From JAWLBW01 sp041687475 (GTDB lineage: Bacteria > J088 > JAWLBW01), in contig JAWLBW010000057.1 of the NCBI GenBank assembly GCA_041687475.1, forward strand, positions 1-18,457: a stretch of 18,457 nt of DNA. Direction: 5' to 3'. Of this stretch, positions 1 through 6,355 are shown in pieces (the stretch's first letter is position 1; every line of letters begins with the position of its first letter). A program made the position numbers and the translations under genes. The notes under the pieces were generated by a model. The model was given only the letters and a program-made list of their open reading frames with translations, had not been told where the DNA came from and did not search any database.

Positions 1-149
1 GCGTTTCCCATGACTTCGAAACGCGTTTCGCCCGGGGCGACAATGCTTGCGTCGCGCGGGGTTGCGAGCGGCAGGTCCACGCACGAGGCCAGCAGCAGGA
101 AAAAGAAAACGGCCGGTCGCCCGACCGGCCGTGAACGGAAACGGCGCAC
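1..149 (-). CDS. Predicted lipoprotein, N-terminal part (runs off the left edge)
   Basis: Partial gene; the 49 visible codons start at GTG (149-147), two codons after the TGA of the upstream lipoprotein gene and in the same frame. The start of the product looks like a lipoprotein signal peptide: an Arg-rich n-region (residues 2-11), a hydrophobic stretch with three Phe and three Leu (14-20), then the lipobox L20-A21-S22-C23. The mature protein would begin at Cys23. No other ATG, GTG or TTG in frame lies between position 149 and the Cys codon, so this start is needed if the signal peptide is real. Function cannot be told from the visible part. Oddly, a perfect terminator-like hairpin covers codons 6 to 13. 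The tandem lipoprotein arrangement suggests co-transcription with the gene at 156-911. Confidence 0.6.
   Translation of the reverse strand, partial: MRRFRSRPVGRPAVFFFLLLASCVDLPLATPRDASIVAPGETRFEVMGN
100..132 (-). terminator. Intrinsic-terminator-like hairpin inside the start of a gene
   Basis: On the minus strand a perfect 10-bp GC-rich stem (arms 132-123 and 118-109, 4-base loop) is followed by a T-rich tract at 108-100 with one C. It sits 24 bases after the stop codon of the upstream lipoprotein gene, the normal place for its terminator. It also lies within codons 6-13 of the next reading frame, whose Phe codons form the T tract. On the plus strand there is no T tract after the stem, so it would act on minus-strand transcripts only. 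Confidence 0.7.
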
Positions 150-155
150 GTGTCT

Positions 156-911
156 TCAGTTCCGGGTAACGCTTACGTTGCGCAACCGCAGTGTGAGGGG
201 CGGAAACCGCACCTTGCCCACGCCGCCGGTGTATACGAGCTCGCGGGGCAGCCAGATGCCGTCGGTTTCCCGGTAATCGCGCAGTTCTACGGTAACTTCG
301 GTGTCCTGTTGCTCGCCGCCGTATACGCTGTCGATTCGGCTGATGCGCGCCTTGCCGTTGTCGTCGTAGGTCAGGCGGCTGTCGATGGATCTTCCGTCGG
401 GCATGCCCACCGCTATGGCGGGCACGAGCAGGCGGTCGTCGACGAGAAGGCCCCAGGTGAGTTTGGTCTCGGGTTCGCGGGCGGTCAGTCGGAGCAGGCC
501 TTCGTCGGTCGGGGCAACGCTCAGCTGCATGCCCGCGAGTCTTTCGCTGAAGGGGCGGTACACGATGTCTTCGTCCTTGCCCTGCAGGGTCTGGAAGAGG
601 CGGTCCTTGAGCGGCTGAATGGGGGCCGGCAGCTCGGGCAGATCGAAGCGCGCCCGTCCGTTCCTCCACGAAAAATTAACGGGTATCCAGACCGGCTTGG
701 CCGGCCGCGCCTTCGGGGGAAAGAAGCCGGTGACGTCGACCATGAGATCGGCTTCGAGCGTTTTGAGCCCCTCGGCAATGGGCGAATAAATGCGTTCGTC
801 GATTTCGGCCAGCAGCGACTGCGGGGCCGCGTCGGCGTAGGGGCGGAGCGTTTCAGGCAAGCGGCTGCAGGCAACCGAGAACAACAGCAGGGAAAGGGCA
901 AGAACACGCAT
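156..911 (-). CDS. Predicted outer-membrane lipoprotein of unknown function
   Basis: 251 residues. The N-terminus is a short lipoprotein signal: Arg2, a Leu-rich stretch (4-11) and a near-consensus lipobox S12-V13-A14-C15. Residue 16 is Ser, not Asp, which by the usual +2 rule favours the outer membrane. The ATG start has a strong Shine-Dalgarno AAGGAG seven bases upstream. The rest has no further membrane segment and looks rich in beta structure, with alternating polar/hydrophobic stretches in the second half (about 150-250). That pattern loosely resembles LolA/LolB-type lipoprotein-binding folds, but I see no signature that proves it, so I give no function. It is divergent from hsp33 and is followed directly by a second lipoprotein frame, with a terminator-like hairpin between or inside them. 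Confidence 0.85.
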   Translation of the reverse strand: MRVLALSLLLFSVACSRLPETLRPYADAAPQSLLAEIDERIYSPIAEGLKTLEADLMVDVTGFFPPKARPAKPVWIPVNFSWRNGRARFDLPELPAPIQPLKDRLFQTLQGKDEDIVYRPFSERLAGMQLSVAPTDEGLLRLTAREPETKLTWGLLVDDRLLVPAIAVGMPDGRSIDSRLTYDDNGKARISRIDSVYGGEQQDTEVTVELRDYRETDGIWLPRELVYTGGVGKVRFPPLTLRLRNVSVTRN

Positions 912-1029
912 CTGAGCACTCCTTGGGGAAGAAAAAAACGTATCACACGAGGCGCCTTACCGCCACCGCGCATTGCGTGGCGGGTCGGCCCGCGGGCGAC
1001 TTCGGCTTTTCTCGACGACCCGCGCCCGA

Positions 1030-1035
1030 TACAAT
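1030..1035 (+). promoter_or_regulatory. Possible -10 box for hsp33 (TACAAT)
   Basis: TACAAT within GATACAAT matches a sigma-70 -10 element at five of six bases, but no convincing -35 is seen at 16-18 bases upstream. If used, transcription would begin near 1042, leaving an almost leaderless message for the ATG at 1044 or 1050. The GAGG at 1037-1040 would then lie upstream of the transcript start and could not serve as ribosome-binding site, so promoter and Shine-Dalgarno cannot both be real. Confidence 0.3.
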
Positions 1036-1043
1036 ATGAGGCT

Positions 1044-1931
1044 ATGACGATGCAGGATGGAAGACTTCGAGTCGTGGGGCACGGCCTTGACGTACGGGCC
1101 GTGAGCGTGACCACCACGGCAATCTGTGAAGAGGCACGACGCCGCCACGGGGGCAGTGCCCTGGCCACGGTTGCGTTGAGCAGGGCGTTGACGACGGCGC
1201 TGCTCGTGGGCGCGATGACGGTGAAGGATCGACATCGGGTCGGCCTTCAGTTTCGCGGCGACGGTTCGCTGGGCGAAGTGTATGCCGATGCCGACGGTCT
1301 GGGTAACGTGCGCGGGTACGTGATGAATCCGTTTGCCGAAATTCCGCCCGTCGACGGTCACTACGACCTGGCGGCCGGCCTGGGCAACGGTTTTCTCAGC
1401 GTTACCAGCGACATGGGGCTGAAGGAGCGTTACGCGGGCATCGTCGAATTGACCACCCGCGACTTCGCGGGCGACGTCATGCATTATTTCCAGCAGAGCG
1501 CGCAGACGCCGACGTACGCCGCGGTGGGCGTGTCGTTGAACGACGATGGTTCGGTCGAGGCGGCGGGCGGCTTTCTCGTGCAGAGCCTGCCCGGGAAGGG
1601 CGAGAATCCGTTGCGGCAGGTCGAGGGCAACATTCTGGGGCTGCCGCCGCTGATGGGCCTGCTGCGCGAGAAAGAGGGGCGACAGCGCGTGGTAGACGGC
1701 ATTTTTCACGGTTTCGAACACGACGTGCTGGCCGATGAGCCGATACGCTACAGCTGCCCCTGTTCGCGCGAGCGGGTCGAGCGAACCCTCATTGCCCTCG
1801 GCGAAAGCGAGGTGGCCGACATGCTTGCCAGCGACGCGGGCGCCAACGTGCGCTGCGAGTTCTGCAACGAACAGTATTCGTTTACCGCGGGCGATCTCGA
1901 GAACATTCTCGACCGAATGCGTATGCAGTAA
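1044..1931 (+). CDS. hslO: Redox-regulated chaperone Hsp33
   Basis: 295 residues, the normal length for Hsp33, a cytoplasmic holdase activated by oxidation and unfolding. The C-terminal zinc switch is complete: C238-x-C240 in the context SCPCSRER, and C271-x-x-C274. Family knowledge says these four cysteines bind zinc when reduced and form disulphides on oxidative stress. The N-terminal domain begins with the usual opening (residues about 6-60) in which the chaperone sets up its beta sheet. The open frame extends far upstream to position 150, but the Hsp33 homology only begins here and the upstream part is antisense to the lipoprotein gene. Start is ATG 1044 or ATG 1050; GAGG at 1037-1040 is better spaced for 1050. 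Monocistronic, ending at a bidirectional terminator. Confidence 0.96.
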   Translation: MTMQDGRLRVVGHGLDVRAVSVTTTAICEEARRRHGGSALATVALSRALTTALLVGAMTVKDRHRVGLQFRGDGSLGEVYADADGLGNVRGYVMNPFAEIPPVDGHYDLAAGLGNGFLSVTSDMGLKERYAGIVELTTRDFAGDVMHYFQQSAQTPTYAAVGVSLNDDGSVEAAGGFLVQSLPGKGENPLRQVEGNILGLPPLMGLLREKEGRQRVVDGIFHGFEHDVLADEPIRYSCPCSRERVERTLIALGESEVADMLASDAGANVRCEFCNEQYSFTAGDLENILDRMRMQ

Positions 1932-1961
1932 GCCATAAGGCGCCTTCCGCACCGCGGTTCG

Positions 1962-2001
1962 AAAGAAAAAAAGGGCAGACCCGATAACGGGCCTGCCCTT
2001 T
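1962..2001. terminator. Bidirectional terminator between hsp33 and the lyase gene
   Basis: A hairpin with arms 1970-1978 and 1993-2001 (9 bp), extended by a C/G triplet across one mismatch, closes a 6-base loop at 1983-1988. On the minus strand it is followed by a long T-rich tract (revcomp of 1962-1970), a classic end for the lyase gene whose stop is at 2030. On the plus strand it lies 39 bases after the hsp33 stop with a weaker T run. It therefore serves two convergent genes. Confidence 0.85.
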
Positions 2002-2029
2002 GTGTTCAGGTGTGCCGGCGCGGTGCGCG

Positions 2030-5000
2030 TCAGCGACGTCGACGCGAGATACGCACGAGGCCGAGAACGGCAAAAGCGAACAGCGGCGCGGTCGAGGCCT
2101 GCGCGGTGCTCTTCGAGCCGCAACCCGCCAGGCTCAGGGGTACGCTGCGCCGGGTTTTCTGTCCGGTATCGCCGTCTTCGGGTTCCGACGGCGTAACGTC
2201 GGGCGAGCCGTCGGTGGGGCTGGTGTCGTAGGGCGGGTCGACTTCGGGGTCGGGGTTCGAAGCGCCGGCCACCCAGGTGGCACCCTGTACTTCGAACGAA
2301 TCGCCCACCTTCACGTCAAGCTGGTATCCTTGCGTGTAATCGCTCATGTTTACGTGGCCCCGGGCCAGACTGATTCGTCCCAGGTTCACCACGACCGTAT
2401 CGCCGCTGCCGCTTTCGATGCCGCGAATACGGTAGAACGGATCGTGGCTGCCGGGGGCGTCGACACGCAGGTACCTGCCTATCCACTTGCCCTTGGGCGG
2501 CACGGGGCTCACGATGAGGCGCGTGTTGTCGGGGTCGCTGGTGTCGAGGTTGCGCACGGTGCCTTTCCAGACCCCGGCGCCGGTGACCGTTCCTTCGTCG
2601 CCGATGACCAGTTGCTTGCCGGCGAGCAGGTACGACATCTCGGTTTTGCCGTCCTTGCGCAGAACCACGGCGCCGCGGCCCTCGACCTTCAGGCCGTCGG
2701 GGGTGGTAACGGCGGCCGGGTCGAGACCGTGCACGACCGTGTCGACCCGTCCGTCGGCGTGGCTGATACGCAGGCCGACCCGCGCGAAGCCGTGGGCGTC
2801 GGTGGCCGGTTCGGGGGTGAACCGTTCGACCGAGGTAATCGTGCCGCCGCCGACGGAAGGTTCGATGATGTGCACGAACGTGGTGGTCAGGTCGCTTGAA
2901 GCCTGCCGGCGTTCGAGCAGGTAGCGAACGCTTGACGGGTTGCCGGGCTTGTTCGACGGCGGATAGGCCTTGGCCAGCGCCACGTTACTGGGTTTGTCGC
3001 TTGCCGACCACAGTTTCAGGCGCGTGTCCTGACCCGGTGTCGACGCGTTCCAGTTATCGGTTACCTGCCATTCGACGGCGTAGTCGCCCGAAGGGGCGTT
3101 GTCGCGGTAGACCGAGTCCATGAACTGGAAGCCGCTGCCGGTGTACTTGGTACAGCAGGAACCGTCGTAGAAGCTGCCGAACGGAATGTTGGCGCCGGCA
3201 TAGGTTCCCCCCGACTGTGCGCTCATGTTGAGCCCGTTCACCAGGTTGACCGCCCCGGGGCCGGCGTGAAAGCTGTACAGGTGATCCTTGCCGCCCTTGA
3301 TGCGGAAGAGATCGACCAGGTAGAAGCCGCCCTTGCCGGCCGGAATCTGAATGATGGAGCGCCGGTATACTTCGGACTGCGGGTACACGCCGTTGCCGTC
3401 GGCTTCGACCACCTTGATGGGCCGGTCGCCCGAGAACACGTGCGTGGTGCCGGCTTTCACGGTTGCCTGCCGCTTGGCGTCGACGACGACGGTGTTGTGC
3501 GAGACGGTGTTGTTCTGCCAGCCCCAGTAATTCGGACTGTCGACCGTGGGGAAGTCGGGGTACCCCAGGTCGGGCATGAGGTTGATGCCGTAGGCCATGA
3601 GCCCCATGTTCAGCCGGTCCCAGTGGCCGTGCTTGCCCATGCGGCCGCTGTACAGCCAGACGGCGCTGTGGTTATCGGCCGACTTGCCGAGAAAGGCCGC
3701 GAGGCCGTAGCCCGTTTTGACGAACGACTCACGTTCGAGGGCGCCCCGTTCGGCCACGATTTTGTCGATGGCCGCTGCCGTGCTGTCGGCGCCCGGGTCG
3801 AAGATGCCTCCGTGCAGCCCTTCCGAGCTTCCGCCGTTGAGTGCGTGGGCCATCTGGGCCAGCTCGGGAAAACCGTAGCGGTGAAAGGCAGCGGCGAAGC
3901 GGTTGGCGTCGCTGCCGGCCACGAGCCCGGGGTTACCGGTGGCGCCGTCGTCGCCGATGTGAGGATAGTACTGGGGCGTCAGCTGCAACCAGTAGGGAAA
4001 GGACAGGAAGTTGCGGAAGTTCGGATACTGCGTGAGCGAGAAGCCCTCGGCATACGGGCTGTCTTCGAGCAGGTCGGCCAGCGGCTGCAGCTGCTCGAGC
4101 CAGACCCAGTTGTAACCGGGCGCGGCTTCGTCCGATGCGCCGTCTCGGTCGATCCAGTCTACGAAAATGGCGGGCAGGTGTCCGTCGCCGTTGTAGACGT
4201 CGCCCGGTCGCATGAGCCAATCGAGCCAGACGGGCGTGTCGCGGGGCGAATCCAGCGCGATGGCCGCTTCGGCGTACGCCTTCTGGTGCACGCCTTCGTT
4301 GGCCCGGATGCGGCGGTCCTGAATGGCGCGCAGCAAGACCTCGAGGGCGTTCTTCTCGATGTGCGCGGCCAGCCGGGCCGGCGTGTCGACGGGGGTGAGC
4401 CCGTGCTTGACCGCCTTGCCGTGCAGGAAGGAATACAGCGCCGGATCGTCTTGAATGGCCGGGTAAATGGCGTCGTAGGCCCGGGCGATGGACGAGGCGA
4501 GCACGGCGTCCCACAGCGACCCCAGCGCCAGGCCGCGGTAGCTCAGGCCGTCGCCCTGGTAGTAGCCGCGGGTGGCCCAGTAGTTCGTGTCCATGGTGGG
4601 CAACAGGTCGGCAATGCGGCTCAGCAGAACGGCGGCCTTGTGGGCGTACTGCTTGTCGCCCGTGAGCACGTAGGCCTCGCTGAGATTGACGAGTGCCTGG
4701 CTCCAGCTGCGGCCGAGATTCTGCCACACGCCCCAGTGTGCGTAGAAGGCGATAAAGTCGTAGCGGTTGCCGTTGGCGTCGCGGTAGCCGGTGCCGTCGT
4801 CGACGCCGTAGTTACGGGTCGAATCGGTCGAGTACAGCAGGCCGCGATTGGCCAGCGATGCCTGAAAGACGTTCTTGCCGTCCTTGCCGCTGCGGTAGTA
4901 GGCGCCGAAATCGTTGGTGGGCCAGCGTTCGCCGCCGATGGGGCACTGTACCTTCCACGGGTGGTTCTTGGGATCGACCTTCCAGCCGTAAACGCCGTAC

Positions 5001-5308
5001 TTGTCGATCAGTGCCTTACCGTGAATGGGGCAACCCAGCGTCTTGTTGACGTAAATGCCCCGCGGTACCGTCTGCTCGACGGGCAGATTCCACAGCTCTT
5101 CGTCGGAAAAGTTGAGCCAGTAGGCGGCGTAGCCGGTTCGGGTGTCGCGCTCGCGACGGGCCCAGGCGTAATCGCGAATGTTTTCGCGGGCCGTCTCGAC
5201 CCGTTCGGGTGTGTAGATGGTCGAACCCGACTTGGCTTCGGCCGTGGCGGCCCCTGCAATGGTTGCCGCGGAAACGAGCACGGCAACAGCCATACGATGT
5301 AATAACAC
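2030..5308 (-). CDS. Secreted heparinase II/III-like polysaccharide lyase with C-terminal sorting tail
   Basis: 1092 residues from a GTG start at 5308, chosen because AGGAG lies seven bases upstream and because it yields a clean signal peptide (residues 1-25, ending TAEA). The longer frame to 5461 lacks this. The middle holds an alpha-toroid-like region with an N337-x3-H341 motif, then H560-G-H562-W-D with a following Tyr-rich strand, and the S-H-N-T motif at 603-606. This pattern is typical of heparinase II/III and related PL15/PL17-type alginate lyases, in which Asn/His/Tyr/His residues carry out beta-elimination on uronic-acid polymers. The substrate cannot be told. The C-terminus has an acidic Pro/Asp/Glu linker (about 1018-1048), then Cys1063, a hydrophobic segment and RISRRRR: a sorting tail of the MYXO-CTERM/GlyGly-CTERM kind, suggesting a surface-anchored enzyme. 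No neighbouring polysaccharide-use genes are seen. Confidence 0.85.
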   Translation of the reverse strand: MLLHRMAVAVLVSAATIAGAATAEAKSGSTIYTPERVETARENIRDYAWARRERDTRTGYAAYWLNFSDEELWNLPVEQTVPRGIYVNKTLGCPIHGKALIDKYGVYGWKVDPKNHPWKVQCPIGGERWPTNDFGAYYRSGKDGKNVFQASLANRGLLYSTDSTRNYGVDDGTGYRDANGNRYDFIAFYAHWGVWQNLGRSWSQALVNLSEAYVLTGDKQYAHKAAVLLSRIADLLPTMDTNYWATRGYYQGDGLSYRGLALGSLWDAVLASSIARAYDAIYPAIQDDPALYSFLHGKAVKHGLTPVDTPARLAAHIEKNALEVLLRAIQDRRIRANEGVHQKAYAEAAIALDSPRDTPVWLDWLMRPGDVYNGDGHLPAIFVDWIDRDGASDEAAPGYNWVWLEQLQPLADLLEDSPYAEGFSLTQYPNFRNFLSFPYWLQLTPQYYPHIGDDGATGNPGLVAGSDANRFAAAFHRYGFPELAQMAHALNGGSSEGLHGGIFDPGADSTAAAIDKIVAERGALERESFVKTGYGLAAFLGKSADNHSAVWLYSGRMGKHGHWDRLNMGLMAYGINLMPDLGYPDFPTVDSPNYWGWQNNTVSHNTVVVDAKRQATVKAGTTHVFSGDRPIKVVEADGNGVYPQSEVYRRSIIQIPAGKGGFYLVDLFRIKGGKDHLYSFHAGPGAVNLVNGLNMSAQSGGTYAGANIPFGSFYDGSCCTKYTGSGFQFMDSVYRDNAPSGDYAVEWQVTDNWNASTPGQDTRLKLWSASDKPSNVALAKAYPPSNKPGNPSSVRYLLERRQASSDLTTTFVHIIEPSVGGGTITSVERFTPEPATDAHGFARVGLRISHADGRVDTVVHGLDPAAVTTPDGLKVEGRGAVVLRKDGKTEMSYLLAGKQLVIGDEGTVTGAGVWKGTVRNLDTSDPDNTRLIVSPVPPKGKWIGRYLRVDAPGSHDPFYRIRGIESGSGDTVVVNLGRISLARGHVNMSDYTQGYQLDVKVGDSFEVQGATWVAGASNPDPEVDPPYDTSPTDGSPDVTPSEPEDGDTGQKTRRSVPLSLAGCGSKSTAQASTAPLFAFAVLGLVRISRRRR
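2033..2122 (-). other. Cys/TM/Arg C-terminal sorting tail of the lyase
   Basis: The last 30 residues run from Cys1063 (context AGCGS) through about ten small polar residues, a 10-residue hydrophobic stretch and a terminal Arg cluster. This three-part layout is that of protein-sorting tails cut by rhombosortase/myxosortase-type membrane proteases. The Cys-Gly-Ser core is closest to Cys-containing tails such as MYXO-CTERM. The matching protease is not in this window. Confidence 0.6.
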
Positions 5309-5372
5309 TGAAACACTCCTGCCGCTTCTGCAGACCCTTTCAGCGAGTCCTCTCATGAAGCGAGCGCAGGAC

Positions 5373-5378
5373 GTTATA
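5373..5378 (-). promoter_or_regulatory. Possible -10 box for the lyase gene (TATAAC)
   Basis: On the minus strand TATAAC lies about 65 bases before the GTG start, preceded by GATACACGC. It matches five of six consensus -10 bases. I see no good -35 element 17 bases upstream, so this is a weak call. It would give a leader of about 58 bases ending in the AGGAG ribosome-binding site. Confidence 0.35.
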
Positions 5379-5461
5379 GCGTGTATCGTGCCAGTTCCGG
5401 GTTGGACGGTTCCCGGGTAGTCTGCTCCCGTCGAGTCATTCCCGATGGGTATGACGCACAC

Positions 5462-5930
5462 CGGATGGTTGAATTACCGGGTGTGTTGCGACCCGGCGGC
5501 AATCGTTGCAATCGGCGGCGCTCGGGCGAGCGGGTGACGTGCAGGACGGGGGTGCGGGTGGTCGGCAGTCGTCGGACGTCGGACGTCGGAAAAAAGAAGA
5601 GTGCGCCTTATCGCACGGCGATCCGGTCGTTGCCGGTTGTCGGTTGCTGGTGGGGCTTTCGGGTCGATGGGTACATGATCGGTTATCCGATCCGGATACC
5701 GCCCCGCGCTTCCTCGGGCGGTGTGACACGGGCGCAGGCTGTGCGGCGCAAGTTACCCGGTAGCGAGCAAGGCCCCTCTGCGCCTACCCGTCGACTGAAG
5801 CGGAACTTTCCGGGGAAGAAGGAGAATGGCCCATGCAGATGGGAAGACCGTCGGGCATCTCTGCGCCTCTGCGCCGGAGCTTGCCCTGAGCGTGGGCGAA
5901 GGGTGTATCCTTACCCGGAAGACGTGCGGA
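5462..5930. repeat. Non-coding spacer with short degenerate tandem repeats
   Basis: No credible gene is seen on either strand. The stretch holds a 7-base tandem repeat GTCGGAC (5571-5589, two full copies plus a partial, preceded by a diverged copy at 5561), a degenerate CGGTTG-type repeat at 5626-5650, a 7-bp inverted repeat (5698-5704 with 5716-5722) and two exact 8-base copies CTCTGCGC at 5859-5874. At 5878-5903 there is a partly dyadic GAGCTTGCCCTGAGCG-type element that resembles, from memory, small dispersed intergenic palindromes found in many genomes. It separates the promoter side of the lyase gene from the terminator of the phosphohexomutase operon. Confidence 0.6.
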
Positions 5931-5942
5931 ACGGAAAAGCAG

Positions 5943-5968
5943 AAAGGACGGCCTTGCTGCCGTCCTTT
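5943..5968 (-). terminator. Hairpin ending the phosphohexomutase operon
   Basis: A perfect 10-bp stem (5943-5952 with 5959-5968, AAAGGACGGC arm) with a 6-base loop lies 34 bases past the stop of the small coiled-coil gene. On the minus strand the second arm ends in CCTTT and a further TTTT follows a few bases on, a modest T tract. It is placed as a terminator for the minus-strand operon. Confidence 0.7.
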
Positions 5969-6001
5969 CCTCGTGCTGTTGGGTTCCCGCCCGGAAAATC
6001 G

Positions 6002-6292
6002 TCAGGCGAGCGTCTTGTCGTCCGGATCCCAGCCGGAGTCGGGCACGTGTTGCCTTTCATTCACGCGTACGAGAAATCGTTCGCTCAGACGCACGACCTT
6101 GCGATCGGCGGGCTCGAGCGGCGGCTCGAAGTCGGCCTCGGGCGCTACGCCCTCGGGCAGGTGCTCCTGCAGCCGCTGCAGCATGCGACCCTGCTGCTCC
6201 AGCTTCAGAAAGAGTACCTGGTATCCGTCGAGAAGCAGATCGATTTTCTGTTTCAGGAGCCGCAGCTCCCGCTCAAGATTCGCATTCGCCAT
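6002..6292 (-). CDS. Small coiled-coil protein of unknown function
   Basis: 96 residues, cytoplasmic, no signal or membrane segment. Residues 3-45 form a strong predicted coiled coil with leucines and other hydrophobics at heptad positions (the LERELRLLKQKIDLLLDGY region and its continuation). The second half is acidic and Pro-rich, then mixed, and probably not helical. The layout resembles SlyX-type or other short oligomerising proteins, but no diagnostic motif lets me name it. ATG start with GGGG five bases upstream. It follows the phosphohexomutase gene by 63 bases on the same strand and is followed by a terminator hairpin, so the two are probably co-transcribed. Confidence 0.75.
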   Translation of the reverse strand: MANANLERELRLLKQKIDLLLDGYQVLFLKLEQQGRMLQRLQEHLPEGVAPEADFEPPLEPADRKVVRLSERFLVRVNERQHVPDSGWDPDDKTLA

Positions 6293-6355
6293 GGTAACCC
6301 CGTGATTCTGTTTCCATTCTGGGGTGCCGGTTACGGTCGGTCAAGGCAGGCGCCG

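Noticed and set aside
150..1043. Long N-terminal extension of the Hsp33 frame
   Set aside because: It is antisense to a lipoprotein gene with signal peptide and strong ribosome-binding site, and Hsp33 likeness only begins at 1044; total length from there is normal for the family.
3266..5302. 678-residue open frame opposite the lyase gene
   Set aside because: The lyase has family motifs, signal peptide and ribosome-binding site; the opposite frame is Val/Gly/Ala-rich and stays open because of GC-rich third positions.
5309..5461. 51-codon upstream extension of the lyase gene
   Set aside because: Using GTG 5308 gives a perfect signal peptide and a well-spaced AGGAG; the longer form would bury the signal peptide.
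6002..6292. Naming the small coiled-coil protein SlyX
   Set aside because: Only the coiled coil is shared; the length and the C-terminal half do not match what I know of SlyX.
5826..6305. Plus-strand frame of 159 residues with an AAGGAG just before its ATG
   Set aside because: The Shine-Dalgarno is too close to the ATG, the product is Ser/Arg/Cys-rich without any domain, and it runs through the terminator hairpin and antisense to the coiled-coil gene.
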